Assembly (NCBI GenBank): GCA_028293405.1
Contig: JAQGOW010000163.1
Coordinates: 1 to 7,947, forward strand
Direction of reading: 5' to 3'
DNA length: 7,947 nucleotides
From: Verrucomicrobiales bacterium
Lineage (GTDB): Bacteria; Verrucomicrobiota; Verrucomicrobiia; Limisphaerales; Palsa-1400
Shown here: positions 1-5,676 of the stretch, one piece after another
Layout of the letters: each line of letters begins with the position of its first letter
How positions within the stretch are numbered: position 1 is the first letter of the stretch
The notes under the pieces: generated by a model
What the model was told of the DNA's origin: nothing
What the model saw: only the letters and a program-made list of their open reading frames with translations
Database searches by the model: none
Program-made: the position numbers and the translations under genes

Positions 1-438
1 ACGCTTTACTTCTACAACAACACCGTTGTCTCAACGAGGAAAGACGGCACGCAACTCTTCTGGACTTCGACCAACGACGAGATTTGTGATGCGCGCAACA
101 ACATCTTCTTCACCGAAGGCGGCGGCAGATCGCTTATCCTGATGCGTTATGGAAAAGGCATCCTTCAATTCGAGAACAACTATTTGAAGCCCGGCTATCG
201 CCACGCCGCTGAAGCCAAGGACGCCATCGTTCGCGGCGAAAAGACGAGCGTGTTGGATACGACACCGGCGTTCGTTGATGGGCCGGGAGAAAACTTCCAC
301 CTCAGTGCACGTTCCATTTGTCGCGGCAATGCAAAGGCCTTGGCCCCGGCGGCGTTGCCGGTCGAGCGCGAGTATAAGAAACACCAAAGCAGCACGCCGC
401 TTCCTGCGGGTCAGAAGTTAAGCATCGGCGCGTATTAA
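1..438 (+). CDS. Right-handed beta-helix-type protein, C-terminal 145 residues (partial)
   Basis: The frame is open from the first base to TAA at 436-438, so the gene starts left of the window. The visible part has short strands rich in Asn and aromatics (YFYNNTVVS, ARNNIFF, FENNYL), the asparagine-ladder look of right-handed parallel beta-helix proteins such as pectate-lyase-like or other polysaccharide-acting secreted proteins. The end (NFHL...S, then GNA, LPV.REY, and a final G-L-SIGAY) matches the usual tail of that superfamily, where a 'DFHL..GSPAID' segment is followed by 'DIGAF/Y'. The catalytic region, signal peptide and substrate cannot be seen, so no enzyme is named. The tRNA promoter begins 22 nt after the stop. 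No terminator hairpin is obvious between them. The reading frame is secure; the fold assignment is by pattern recognition only. Confidence 0.65.
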   Translation, partial: TLYFYNNTVVSTRKDGTQLFWTSTNDEICDARNNIFFTEGGGRSLILMRYGKGILQFENNYLKPGYRHAAEAKDAIVRGEKTSVLDTTPAFVDGPGENFHLSARSICRGNAKALAPAALPVEREYKKHQSSTPLPAGQKLSIGAY

Positions 439-460
439 GTGGCGAGCGGCGCTGGCGGTT

Positions 461-489
461 TTGACACCGTCGGCGTTTTCTGTTCTGAT
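461..489 (+). promoter_or_regulatory. Sigma70-type promoter of tRNA-Arg
   Basis: A perfect -35 TTGACA (461-466) is followed, after exactly 17 nt, by TCTGAT (484-489), which matches the -10 consensus TATAAT at 4 of 6 positions. Transcription would start around 495-497, leaving a very short leader before the tRNA at 499. Position and spacing fit a tRNA promoter; activity is inferred. Confidence 0.6.
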
Positions 490-498
490 GCTTCAGGC

Positions 499-575
499 GC
501 ATCCGTAGCTCAATTGGATAGAGCTTCTGACTTCGGATCAGAAGGTTACAGGTTCAAGTCCTGTCGGATGCACCA
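499..575 (+). tRNA. trnR: tRNA-Arg (anticodon TCG), CCA encoded
   Basis: The cloverleaf folds by eye. The acceptor stem GCATCCG (499-505) pairs with CGGATGC (565-571). The D stem is GCTC/GAGC (508-511, 521-524). The anticodon stem TCTGA/TCAGA (526-530, 538-542) closes the 7-nt loop CTTCGGA, with anticodon TCG at 533-535, which reads CGA and other CGN Arg codons by wobble. The variable loop is 5 nt. The T stem ACAGG/CCTGT (548-552, 560-564) closes the loop TTCAAGT. The discriminator is A572, followed by a genomically encoded CCA (573-575). All five stem strands pair without mismatch, so the gene looks functional. No duplicated 3' end or integrase that would mark it as an integration site is seen nearby. 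Confidence 0.97.
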
Positions 576-582
576 CTTCCTC

Positions 583-810
583 TTAGAGCCTCAAAAACTC
601 CCGCGCGCTCTCGTAATCCTCCGAGTGCACTTGCACGCGCACGTAGCCGAAAGTGTTCGCGGCCGAATCGATATTGGCCATGAGCGATTCGTCCGGGATC
701 AAGACGGCGATTTGGGCGGCGCGCAGTTGCGTGGCGAGAAGGTCGGCTTCGGCGAGAGTCCGGCAGTTGGTCAATGTCACCCATGCAAATGTCGTATCGC
801 GTCTGGCCAT
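583..810 (-). CDS. DUF2007-family small protein (putative signal-transducing)
   Basis: This 75-aa protein has the DUF2007 pattern: an N-terminal strand 'WVTLTNCRTLAEADLLATQL' (about 10-29), then a helix-strand unit 'AAQIAVLIPDESL' (31-43), then 'NTFGYVRVQVHSEDYESARE' (52-71). The family is a small ferredoxin-like-fold domain annotated as putative signal transducing; its molecular role is not established. No signal peptide or membrane segment is present, so it is probably cytoplasmic. ATG at 810 was chosen because it starts just ahead of the conserved strand. A longer in-frame GTG at 876 would only add a Pro-rich low-complexity leader. Neither start has a clear Shine-Dalgarno sequence. The stop lies 7 nt beyond the tRNA end, so the two genes converge with almost no gap and no visible terminator. 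Confidence 0.8.
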   Translation of the reverse strand: MARRDTTFAWVTLTNCRTLAEADLLATQLRAAQIAVLIPDESLMANIDSAANTFGYVRVQVHSEDYESAREFLRL

Positions 811-915
811 AGCGGAAGCTAGGCGTGCGGGCGGCGGGCTGCAATGCGGAAAATGAGCGTAGCGTAGGGGGAACACCCCATTGTTTGCATTGAGCCCAAT
901 CTTTAGAGTGCAGGC

Positions 916-1005
916 ATGTCTACAGAAACTCTCCTTATCATCGTGGTTCTGGTTCTATTGCTCGGCGGCGGCGGCGGCTTCTACTACAACCGCCGTGGGC
1001 GTTGA
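916..1005 (+). CDS. 29-aa hydrophobic peptide with GGGGG-FYY-RR tail
   Basis: ATG at 916 opens a short frame ending TGA at 1003-1005. The product has a three-residue polar start (STE), one transmembrane-length run 'LLIIVVLVLLLGGGGG' (about 6-21), an aromatic step (FYYN) and a basic end (RRGR). Very small proteins with a Leu/Ile/Val run, a Gly block and an aromatic-basic end occur in many bacterial genomes as single-pass membrane peptides of unknown function; this one has the same pattern. The upstream bases (AGAGTG near 904-909) are only a weak ribosome binding site. Its 3' half overlaps the tail of the minus-strand ORF ending at 955, so at least one of the two may be shorter or not expressed. 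Confidence 0.5.
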   Translation: MSTETLLIIVVLVLLLGGGGGFYYNRRGR

Positions 1006-1134
1006 TATCTTCGGGGCCAAGGCCATATAACCAGGCTGGGCGCGGAGGTGCTGGTGGAAGGTTTGGAGCCAGCGGGCGTATTCCTCTGGATCGGTCACGA
1101 CTGGCGGCAAATTAGGGTTAAAATGCTTGTCCAT
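955..1134 (-). CDS. 59-aa hypothetical protein
   Basis: The minus-strand frame from ATG (1134) to TAG (955-957) encodes 59 residues. The first 43 look like a real soluble protein: 'MDKHFNPNLPPVVTDPEEYA' (1-20), then 'RWLQTFHQHLRAQPGYMALA', with two Pro-rich turns and an amphipathic helix carrying W and F. Codons are mixed and not repetitive. The last part is a low-complexity Val/Ala run, which is the reverse of the Gly block of the plus-strand peptide at 916-1005. I do not recognise the family. Its ATG sits 6 nt after the TAA of the repeat-bearing minus ORF, with no Shine-Dalgarno of its own, so expression by reinitiation after that ORF is plausible. Confidence 0.5.
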   Translation of the reverse strand: MDKHFNPNLPPVVTDPEEYARWLQTFHQHLRAQPGYMALAPKISTPTAVVVEAAAAAEQ

Positions 1135-1140
1135 AGTGGT

Positions 1141-1518
1141 TTAGACGGAGGCTGGAGGGGTCTTCTGGACGGGCTTTGGGGTTCCCCTCGCGCCGCTAGG
1201 GGCTCCCCTAACGGCTTCAGGGGCTCCCCTGACCGATTCCCGGGTTCCCCTAGCCGTTTCAGGGACTCCCCTGACCGGTTTCGGGACTCCCCCAGAGGCT
1301 CGAGGGGCTCCCCTGACAGTTTCAGGGACTCCCCTGACGGCGTCCAGAACTCCCCCGGCCATTTCAGGGGCTCCCCTGAAGCCGGGACGGGCACCGGTCG
1401 AGGCGTCGCTGAGGCCGACGGAGAAAAAGAAAACTGCTACGACTCGCGCAAAAAACCCGACCAGCGCGATCGCCATACCATTTACGAAGAGGCCACGGAT
1501 ACCGATTCCCCGGCCCAT
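1141..1518 (-). CDS. Membrane-anchored heptad-repeat protein, hypothetical
   Basis: The frame is open on minus from before 1563 to TAA at 1141-1143. With ATG 1518 it gives 125 residues. It begins with a Gly/Arg-rich leader, then a hydrophobic stretch (LFVNGMAIALVGFFAR followed by VVAVFFFSVGL, about 10-36, interrupted by one Arg) that could be a signal peptide or anchor. The rest is about ten copies of a seven-residue unit of type V-R-G-A/V-P-E-x, giving a Pro/Gly/Arg-rich tail. Alternative starts are ATG 1545, ATG 1476 and TTG 1563; none has a Shine-Dalgarno, so the start is uncertain. Support for this frame over its competitors is the hydrophobic N-terminus and the 59-aa ORF only 6 nt downstream. 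Against it, the 21-bp array is open in other frames on both strands. No function is proposed. Confidence 0.4.
   Translation of the reverse strand: MGRGIGIRGLFVNGMAIALVGFFARVVAVFFFSVGLSDASTGARPGFRGAPEMAGGVLDAVRGVPETVRGAPRASGGVPKPVRGVPETARGTRESVRGAPEAVRGAPSGARGTPKPVQKTPPASV
1157..1382. repeat. 21-bp tandem repeat array, each unit palindromic
   Basis: The TCCCC-type core recurs with its T at 1183, 1204, 1225, 1246, 1267, 1288, 1309, 1330, 1351 and 1372: ten units with an exact 21-bp period and no indels. A degenerate eleventh unit lies at 1157-1177 (GGGG spacing kept). On the minus strand the core of a typical unit is TCAGGGGAGCCCCTGA, two 7-base inverted arms around AG, followed by about 5 variable bases. 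Each RNA copy could therefore fold into a small 6-bp hairpin with a four-base loop. Variation concentrates in the 5-base linker and at the centre (GGC/GAC/GTT on plus). Because 21 is a multiple of three, the array encodes heptads in every open frame. It is not a CRISPR array: linkers are about 5 nt, not unique spacers. Confidence 0.9.
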
Positions 1519-1602
1519 GAAAGCCACTGTCGCACACCCATTCATGGGAACGCGGCGATTCAAGCCAAAGAGCTTTTTGCCGTAAAGGCTTTTACAATCG
1601 GG

Positions 1603-1633
1603 TTGACAGATTTTTTCGGAAGGGCACTTTCAA
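1603..1633 (+). promoter_or_regulatory. Possible promoter ahead of the broken response regulator
   Basis: A perfect TTGACA stands at 1603-1608, 72 nt before the regulator's ATG at 1681. The -10 is poor: the best candidate is TTTCAA (1628-1633) at 19-nt spacing, with 3 of 6 matches. The same -35 hexamer is used by the tRNA promoter in this window. This is a candidate only. Confidence 0.3.
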
Positions 1634-1680
1634 ATCGTAGCTTCAAAGTCAGCGCCCACCCTCACGGTGAAATGAACACT

Positions 1681-2172
1681 ATGAGCACAAAAGGAATCGC
1701 TGCCAGCCGTCCGCGCGCTAAAATAGTCCTCATCGCCGAAGATGATCCCAACGACGTCACCTTGTTCGAGCGGGCGGGCAAAACGTTGGGTTGCCAATTG
1801 GACATGCGGGTCGTCAACGACGGCGAGGAAGTCATCGCCTGGCTCGCCGGCAGGAACCCCTACAACAATCGTGACATGTTTCCCTTGCCCGACCTGGTCG
1901 TGACCGATTTGAAAATGCCCAAGGTCGGCGGCATCGAGGTGCTGGCGTGGATGCGCGGCCAACGGAAGTTTAGAAAGTTTCCCGTCGTCGTATTCACCAG
2001 CTCGGATTAGGCCGTGGACATCGCCGCCTGTGAAAAACTGGGCGTGACGCAATTCGTCACCAAGAGCAGCAATAACAAAACGCTCTTCCACTGTCTGGGG
2101 ACGGTGCTCGCGTGCAAAAATGCCAACGTCCCGTGCTACGCCAACTGCCCCAGCGCGCAACCGCTGGGGTGA
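1681..2172 (+). pseudogene. Single-domain response regulator interrupted by an in-frame TAG
   Basis: The frame encodes a receiver domain of the Rcp1-like stand-alone type. It has the acidic pair E20/D21/D22 (IAEDDPND), phospho-acceptor D76 in 'PDLVVTDLKMPKVGG', switch T106 in 'VVVFTSSD', then TAG at 2008-2010 (codon 110). The same frame continues with 'AVDIAACEKLGVTQFVTKSS', containing the conserved beta5 lysine (K128), and ends at TGA 2170-2172. Alpha4, beta5 and alpha5 thus lie beyond the stop, and no frameshift is needed to join the halves. A single C-to-T change of a CAG Gln codon would explain it. The product up to the stop (109 aa) would lack the lysine and the last third of the fold. 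ATG 1681 is preferred to ATG 1672 because GGTGA at 1666-1670 is well spaced for it. The full-length form would end in a Cys-containing tail (CKNANVPCYANC). A sequencing error or stop readthrough are alternatives to true decay. Confidence 0.75.
2148..2169. terminator. 8-bp hairpin between convergent genes
   Basis: CCCCAGCG (2148-2155) pairs perfectly with CGCTGGGG (2162-2169) around a 6-nt loop. It covers the last codons of the broken regulator, and the convergent minus-strand regulator ends 21 nt further on. There is no T tract on either strand after the stem, so it is not a canonical intrinsic terminator. It could still slow transcription or protect a 3' end. Confidence 0.3.
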
Positions 2173-2190
2173 AACGGTTGGGCGGGGCTC

Positions 2191-2613
2191 TTACTTCTCC
2201 TGAGCAACTTCGCTGAGCAGTCCTTCGCATTTTTGATCTGCGCCAGCCAGGACATTTTCTACTGCCGCCAACAATTGGTGCATGGTGTAGGGTTTGCTCA
2301 AGACCGCGCTGGGCTCGAGCCACGGTTTGGCCGCGATCGCTTCTTCCGGATAGGTGCCGGTGGCCATGATGACAGGAGTGGCGATGCCGGCGTCGAACAT
2401 TTTCTCGAGCAGCTCGAGGCCGGTGGTGTTCGGCATATTATTGTCGGTGATGAGCAGGTCGAATCCAAACCCCTGCAGTGCTTCCCAGGCCAAGGCGCCA
2501 TCGGCGGCGGTGGTGACTTGATAGCCGGAGGCGGACAACACTTCCTCGTTCAATTCAAGAAGACCAACGTCATCGTCGACGAGGAGAATGTGGCGCAGCG
2601 CGTTGTTACTCAT
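2191..2613 (-). CDS. Single-domain response regulator (receiver only)
   Basis: This 140-aa protein is a complete receiver domain with no output domain. Key residues are all present: acidic cluster D13-D14-D15 (LLVDDD), phospho-acceptor D57 (LLITDNNMP), switch T85 (VIMATG) and beta5 K107-P108 (LSKP). After residue 125 there is only a short charged tail (ADQKCEGLLSEVAQEK). The start is supported by AGGA 8 nt upstream of ATG (complement at 2622-2625), one of the better ribosome binding sites in the window. It lies 135 nt downstream of the hybrid kinase on the same strand, so it is probably its partner: either an intermediate of a phosphorelay or a phosphate sink. With no DNA-binding or enzymatic domain it must act through protein contact or pass phosphate onward. 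Its receiver resembles the kinase's own C-terminal REC only in general family features. Confidence 0.93.
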   Translation of the reverse strand: MSNNALRHILLVDDDVGLLELNEEVLSASGYQVTTAADGALAWEALQGFGFDLLITDNNMPNTTGLELLEKMFDAGIATPVIMATGTYPEEAIAAKPWLEPSAVLSKPYTMHQLLAAVENVLAGADQKCEGLLSEVAQEK

Positions 2614-2748
2614 GTAAACGATCCTAAGAGACGAGATTCAAAACTGATATGGGGTGCTTTCCCCGCGATGATTGTCCCCGATCGCACTAAGGGATTTCCC
2701 CGAAAGCTTGTGGCTGTTGGTGCGACGTGATGGTGTCGCGGACGCGGC

Positions 2749-5676
2749 TCAAACCTGCTTGGCCTGCTTGTCCATCACGCGCTTGAGGGTGTCGCGCAGT
2801 TCGTTCACGCGCGGGGGCTTGCTGATGACGGCGTCGACCTGGGTCGGGATTTCACCGTCGGCTTTCATCATGTTGCCCCAACCGGTCAGCAAAATAATCG
2901 GAACGAGCGGCGATTGGTCCCTGATGTTGCGCGCGACCTGGCGGCCGTCGACGCGCGGCATGCCCAGATCGGTGATGACGACGTCGAAGCGTTCGCCGCG
3001 TTCGGCTTCGGTAAATTTGTTGATGCCGGATTCACCACCGTCGGCGGTTTCGACTTTGTGACCGTCGAGTTCAAGGAGTTCTTTGAGGAGCTCGCGCAAG
3101 AGCGGTTCGTCGTCGACGCAGAGGATTCTGAGGGAACGGGGTTGGGCGGTGTCGGGCTTTTTGATGAGGGTGGTGGTGTGGGTGATTTCGCGCACGGGGA
3201 AGACCATGCGGATGGTGGTGCCTTTGCCGACGGCGCTGTCGATTTCGATTTTGGCTTCGTGCCGTTCGGCGATGCCGTAAACCATGGCCAGGCCCAGGCC
3301 GGTGCCGCGGGTGCCTTTGGTGGTGAAGAAGGGTTCGAGGCAGCGGCTGCGGGTTTCTTCGTCCATGCCGATGCCGGTGTCGGAAATTTCAAGCCAAACC
3401 TGGCTGGCTTTGGGGACGGAGCTGTGGTCTTGCCACCAACGGGCGCTGGTGCGCAGGACGATTTTGCCACCGTCGGGCATGGCGTCGATGGCGTTGAGGA
3501 CGAGGTTGGTGACGGCTTCGCGGAGTTCGCTGGCGTTGCCGAGGATTTCGGGAAGTTCGGCGCTGAAATCGGTTTCGACGTCGATGACCAGGCCGCGTTC
3601 CTGCGGGATGTCGCGCCAGCGGGGACGGGTGAGGTCGATCACTTCCTGCGTGAGATGATTGAGTTTGATGGGGAAGACGACGTCGTCGGCTTCGCGTTTG
3701 CGATAGAACTCGCGCATGCGGGTGACGATGTGGGCGATGTCTTCGCCAGCGGTGCGAATGCTGTGGAGGTAGCGTTGGACGGCGTCGGGCGGATGAGCGC
3801 CGCGCTGGAGCATTTCGGCATAGACGACGATGGGGGAGAGCGCGTTGTTGATGTCGTGAGCAATGCCACTGGCCATTTTGCCAAGCGCGCGCAAGCGTTC
3901 TTGCTCGATGACGCTTTGGCGTTCCATGCGCAGTTCGTTGTAGGCGGTCTGGAGTTGGGTGTAGAGCTGGGCTTGATGGGCGGCGAGCGCGACTTGTTCG
4001 CTAAGCATGCGAAGGAATTCGCATTCGCCGCTGCTGAATTCTTCGTTGCTGCGCGCGCAAACCATAACGCCGAAAGCGTTGCCTTCGACGAGCAACGGGC
4101 AGGCGGCAATGGATTTGAGGCCGGCCTGGGCGAGTTGTTCGAGGACCGGCGCGTTCATGGCGCTGCCGCTGACGTAGAGGGTTTGGCCCTTGAGACATTG
4201 GCGCAAACCGAATCGGTCCGGGCTGAAGCGCGTGCCGGGTTCGAGGAATTTCAACGCGCCACTGACGGCGTCGCGCGCACGAGCCGCCGCGCTGGTGAGC
4301 AGGTCGGTCTTGGATTCGTAAAGCAGGATGGCGCCGAAGCTGACGGGCAAATGGCGCTCCAATTGTTGGAGCACGGTTTGCATGACGCTTTGCAAATCCT
4401 GACGTTCGGAAATCGCGCGCGTGATTTGGTTGAGCAGGCTGATGCGCGCGAGCTGTTGTTGCTGAACTTTTTCAGCTTCCTTGCGCGCGGTGATGTCGAC
4501 CATCGCGCCCAACATACGAACCGGCTGGAGGTCGTCGTTGCGAATGACGTTGCCGCGATCGAAGATGTAGGCGTAGCTGCCGTTGGCGCGGCGGAAGCGA
4601 TATTCGTCCGACCAGAAATTGTCCTCGGAATGAATCACCTGCCGGCGATGGGCCAAGACACGATCGGCGTCTTCGGGATGCAGGCGCGAGGTCCAGGAAA
4701 CGATGCTCGCTTCGACGTCGCTGGCGCGATAGCCGAACAAGGTTTGAAAACCTTCGTTCCACCAGAGCGAGTCGGTCTTGAGATTCCAATCCCACACGGC
4801 GTCATTGGTGGCGCGGGCGACGAGCTTGAAACGTTCATCGCTCTCGCGCAGCGCCATTTCGGCTTTGCGCCGATCGGCGACTTCGAGCTTGAGAGCTTCG
4901 GTGCGTTGCTCGACGCGGCGTTCCAATTCGTTTTGGATTTTTTGGAGGGCCGAATCGCGTTCCTGAATCTGGTCGAGCATGGCGTTGAAGCCATCGATCA
5001 ACACGCCGAGTTCGTCGTCGCTCGTCTTCTGGGCGCGCGCGGAGTAGTTTTGTTTTTCGGTGATCGCCTTTGCGGTGTCGAGCAACTGGAGAATTGGGCG
5101 CGAGATAACGCGTTGCAGTTGGGAGGCGAGAAGCAACGAGGCAAGGAACGAAAAACAAAACACCGCCAGAACGATGCCGCCGGAGAGGCTGAGGCGTTCG
5201 TAAATGGGGTTCAGGTTCGACTCGAGAAAAATTGGAATCTCCTGTTTGGAGCCGTCCTCCAGGTTGGGTTGGACGCGCTTGCCCACTTTCAACGTGTGCA
5301 GCGTAAATTTGTGGAAGAGTCCCGCCGGGCTGGGTTCCTTTGGGAAGGAATCTCGAGCGGTGTCCGGAATAACGGCGAGCAAGCTGCCGTTTTTGCCGTA
5401 AATGCAGGCGCGAACGATGTTTGGGTCCTCCTTGACGATTGACATCAATTGCTTTTGAGCCCCATCGCGAGCGTCTGTTTCGAAAGCGGCGGAAGCACCT
5501 TGCCCGATGTAGCTAGCCATGGTGGACAACCTTTGGACCATGTCATCCTTGACTGAGAGCAGCTCGTACACGACGAACCCCGATGACGCCAATAACAGCG
5601 CCATGGAGCTGGTCAGCATCAAGATCAGAATCTGTTTCTGCTTGATGGAGCGGCTGCTAAAGTCGAAAAGTCGCAT
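2749..5676 (-). CDS. Membrane hybrid histidine kinase: CHASE8-like, HAMP, PAS, GAF, HisKA, HATPase, REC
   Basis: This 975-aa inner-membrane kinase has these parts in order. TM1 is about 16-37. A periplasmic segment of about 41-163 resembles CHASE8: 'AAFETDARDGAQKQL' then 'DPNIVRACIYGKNGSLLAVI'. TM2 is about 166-184, HAMP about 185-238 and a coiled coil about 236-282. A PAS_3-type PAS spans about 281-398 (WNEGFQTLFGY, RLHPEDADRV, YRFRRANGSYAYI) and a GAF about 415-570. HisKA has phospho-acceptor H607 in 'GIAHDINNALSPI'. HATPase has the N box 'NLVLNAIDAMPDGG' (724-737), G1 'DTGIGM' (766-771), F box 'EPFFTTK' (781-787) and G2 'GTGLGL' (791-796). REC runs 850-967 with D855/D856, D903, T931 and K953. 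Every catalytic residue is intact. It would autophosphorylate on H607 and pass phosphate to D903 and perhaps to the neighbouring receiver protein. Its ATG directly follows the stop of the YfiR-family gene, and GGGAGAG within that gene's end is its ribosome binding site. Its signal is inferred to come through YfiR. Confidence 0.95.
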   Translation of the reverse strand: MRLFDFSSRSIKQKQILILMLTSSMALLLASSGFVVYELLSVKDDMVQRLSTMASYIGQGASAAFETDARDGAQKQLMSIVKEDPNIVRACIYGKNGSLLAVIPDTARDSFPKEPSPAGLFHKFTLHTLKVGKRVQPNLEDGSKQEIPIFLESNLNPIYERLSLSGGIVLAVFCFSFLASLLLASQLQRVISRPILQLLDTAKAITEKQNYSARAQKTSDDELGVLIDGFNAMLDQIQERDSALQKIQNELERRVEQRTEALKLEVADRRKAEMALRESDERFKLVARATNDAVWDWNLKTDSLWWNEGFQTLFGYRASDVEASIVSWTSRLHPEDADRVLAHRRQVIHSEDNFWSDEYRFRRANGSYAYIFDRGNVIRNDDLQPVRMLGAMVDITARKEAEKVQQQQLARISLLNQITRAISERQDLQSVMQTVLQQLERHLPVSFGAILLYESKTDLLTSAAARARDAVSGALKFLEPGTRFSPDRFGLRQCLKGQTLYVSGSAMNAPVLEQLAQAGLKSIAACPLLVEGNAFGVMVCARSNEEFSSGECEFLRMLSEQVALAAHQAQLYTQLQTAYNELRMERQSVIEQERLRALGKMASGIAHDINNALSPIVVYAEMLQRGAHPPDAVQRYLHSIRTAGEDIAHIVTRMREFYRKREADDVVFPIKLNHLTQEVIDLTRPRWRDIPQERGLVIDVETDFSAELPEILGNASELREAVTNLVLNAIDAMPDGGKIVLRTSARWWQDHSSVPKASQVWLEISDTGIGMDEETRSRCLEPFFTTKGTRGTGLGLAMVYGIAERHEAKIEIDSAVGKGTTIRMVFPVREITHTTTLIKKPDTAQPRSLRILCVDDEPLLRELLKELLELDGHKVETADGGESGINKFTEAERGERFDVVITDLGMPRVDGRQVARNIRDQSPLVPIILLTGWGNMMKADGEIPTQVDAVISKPPRVNELRDTLKRVMDKQAKQV

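Noticed and set aside
499..620. tRNA-Arg 3' end as an attachment site for an integrated element.
   Set aside because: No integrase, no second copy of the tRNA 3' end and no compositional break were seen in the window.
439..822. A 127-codon plus-strand ORF starting after the beta-helix gene.
   Set aside because: It runs through the tRNA and antisense to the DUF2007 gene; it is a shadow frame.
1157..1382. The 21-bp array as a CRISPR.
   Set aside because: The conserved part is about 16 bp with linkers of about 5 bp, no unique 25-40-bp spacers and no cas genes.
1095..1394. A second minus-strand ORF through the repeats (SGEPLKP heptads).
   Set aside because: It starts inside the array, has no hydrophobic leader or start signal, and its tail crosses the antisense of other frames. 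The VRGAPET frame is better supported by context.
1048..2010. A single 320-codon plus-strand ORF joining the heptad repeats to the response regulator.
   Set aside because: The receiver domain has its own start (ATG 1681 with GGTGA upstream and a TTGACA further up), and a repeat-rich leader of this kind is not a usual partner. The fusion is more likely a chance open frame through GC-rich repeats, although it cannot be fully excluded.
2914..5442. An 842-codon open frame on the plus strand.
   Set aside because: It is antisense to the hybrid kinase, whose domains and catalytic residues are unambiguous. The plus product is a Phe/Asp/Gly/Ala-rich composition typical of the complement of a GC-rich gene and shows no domain.
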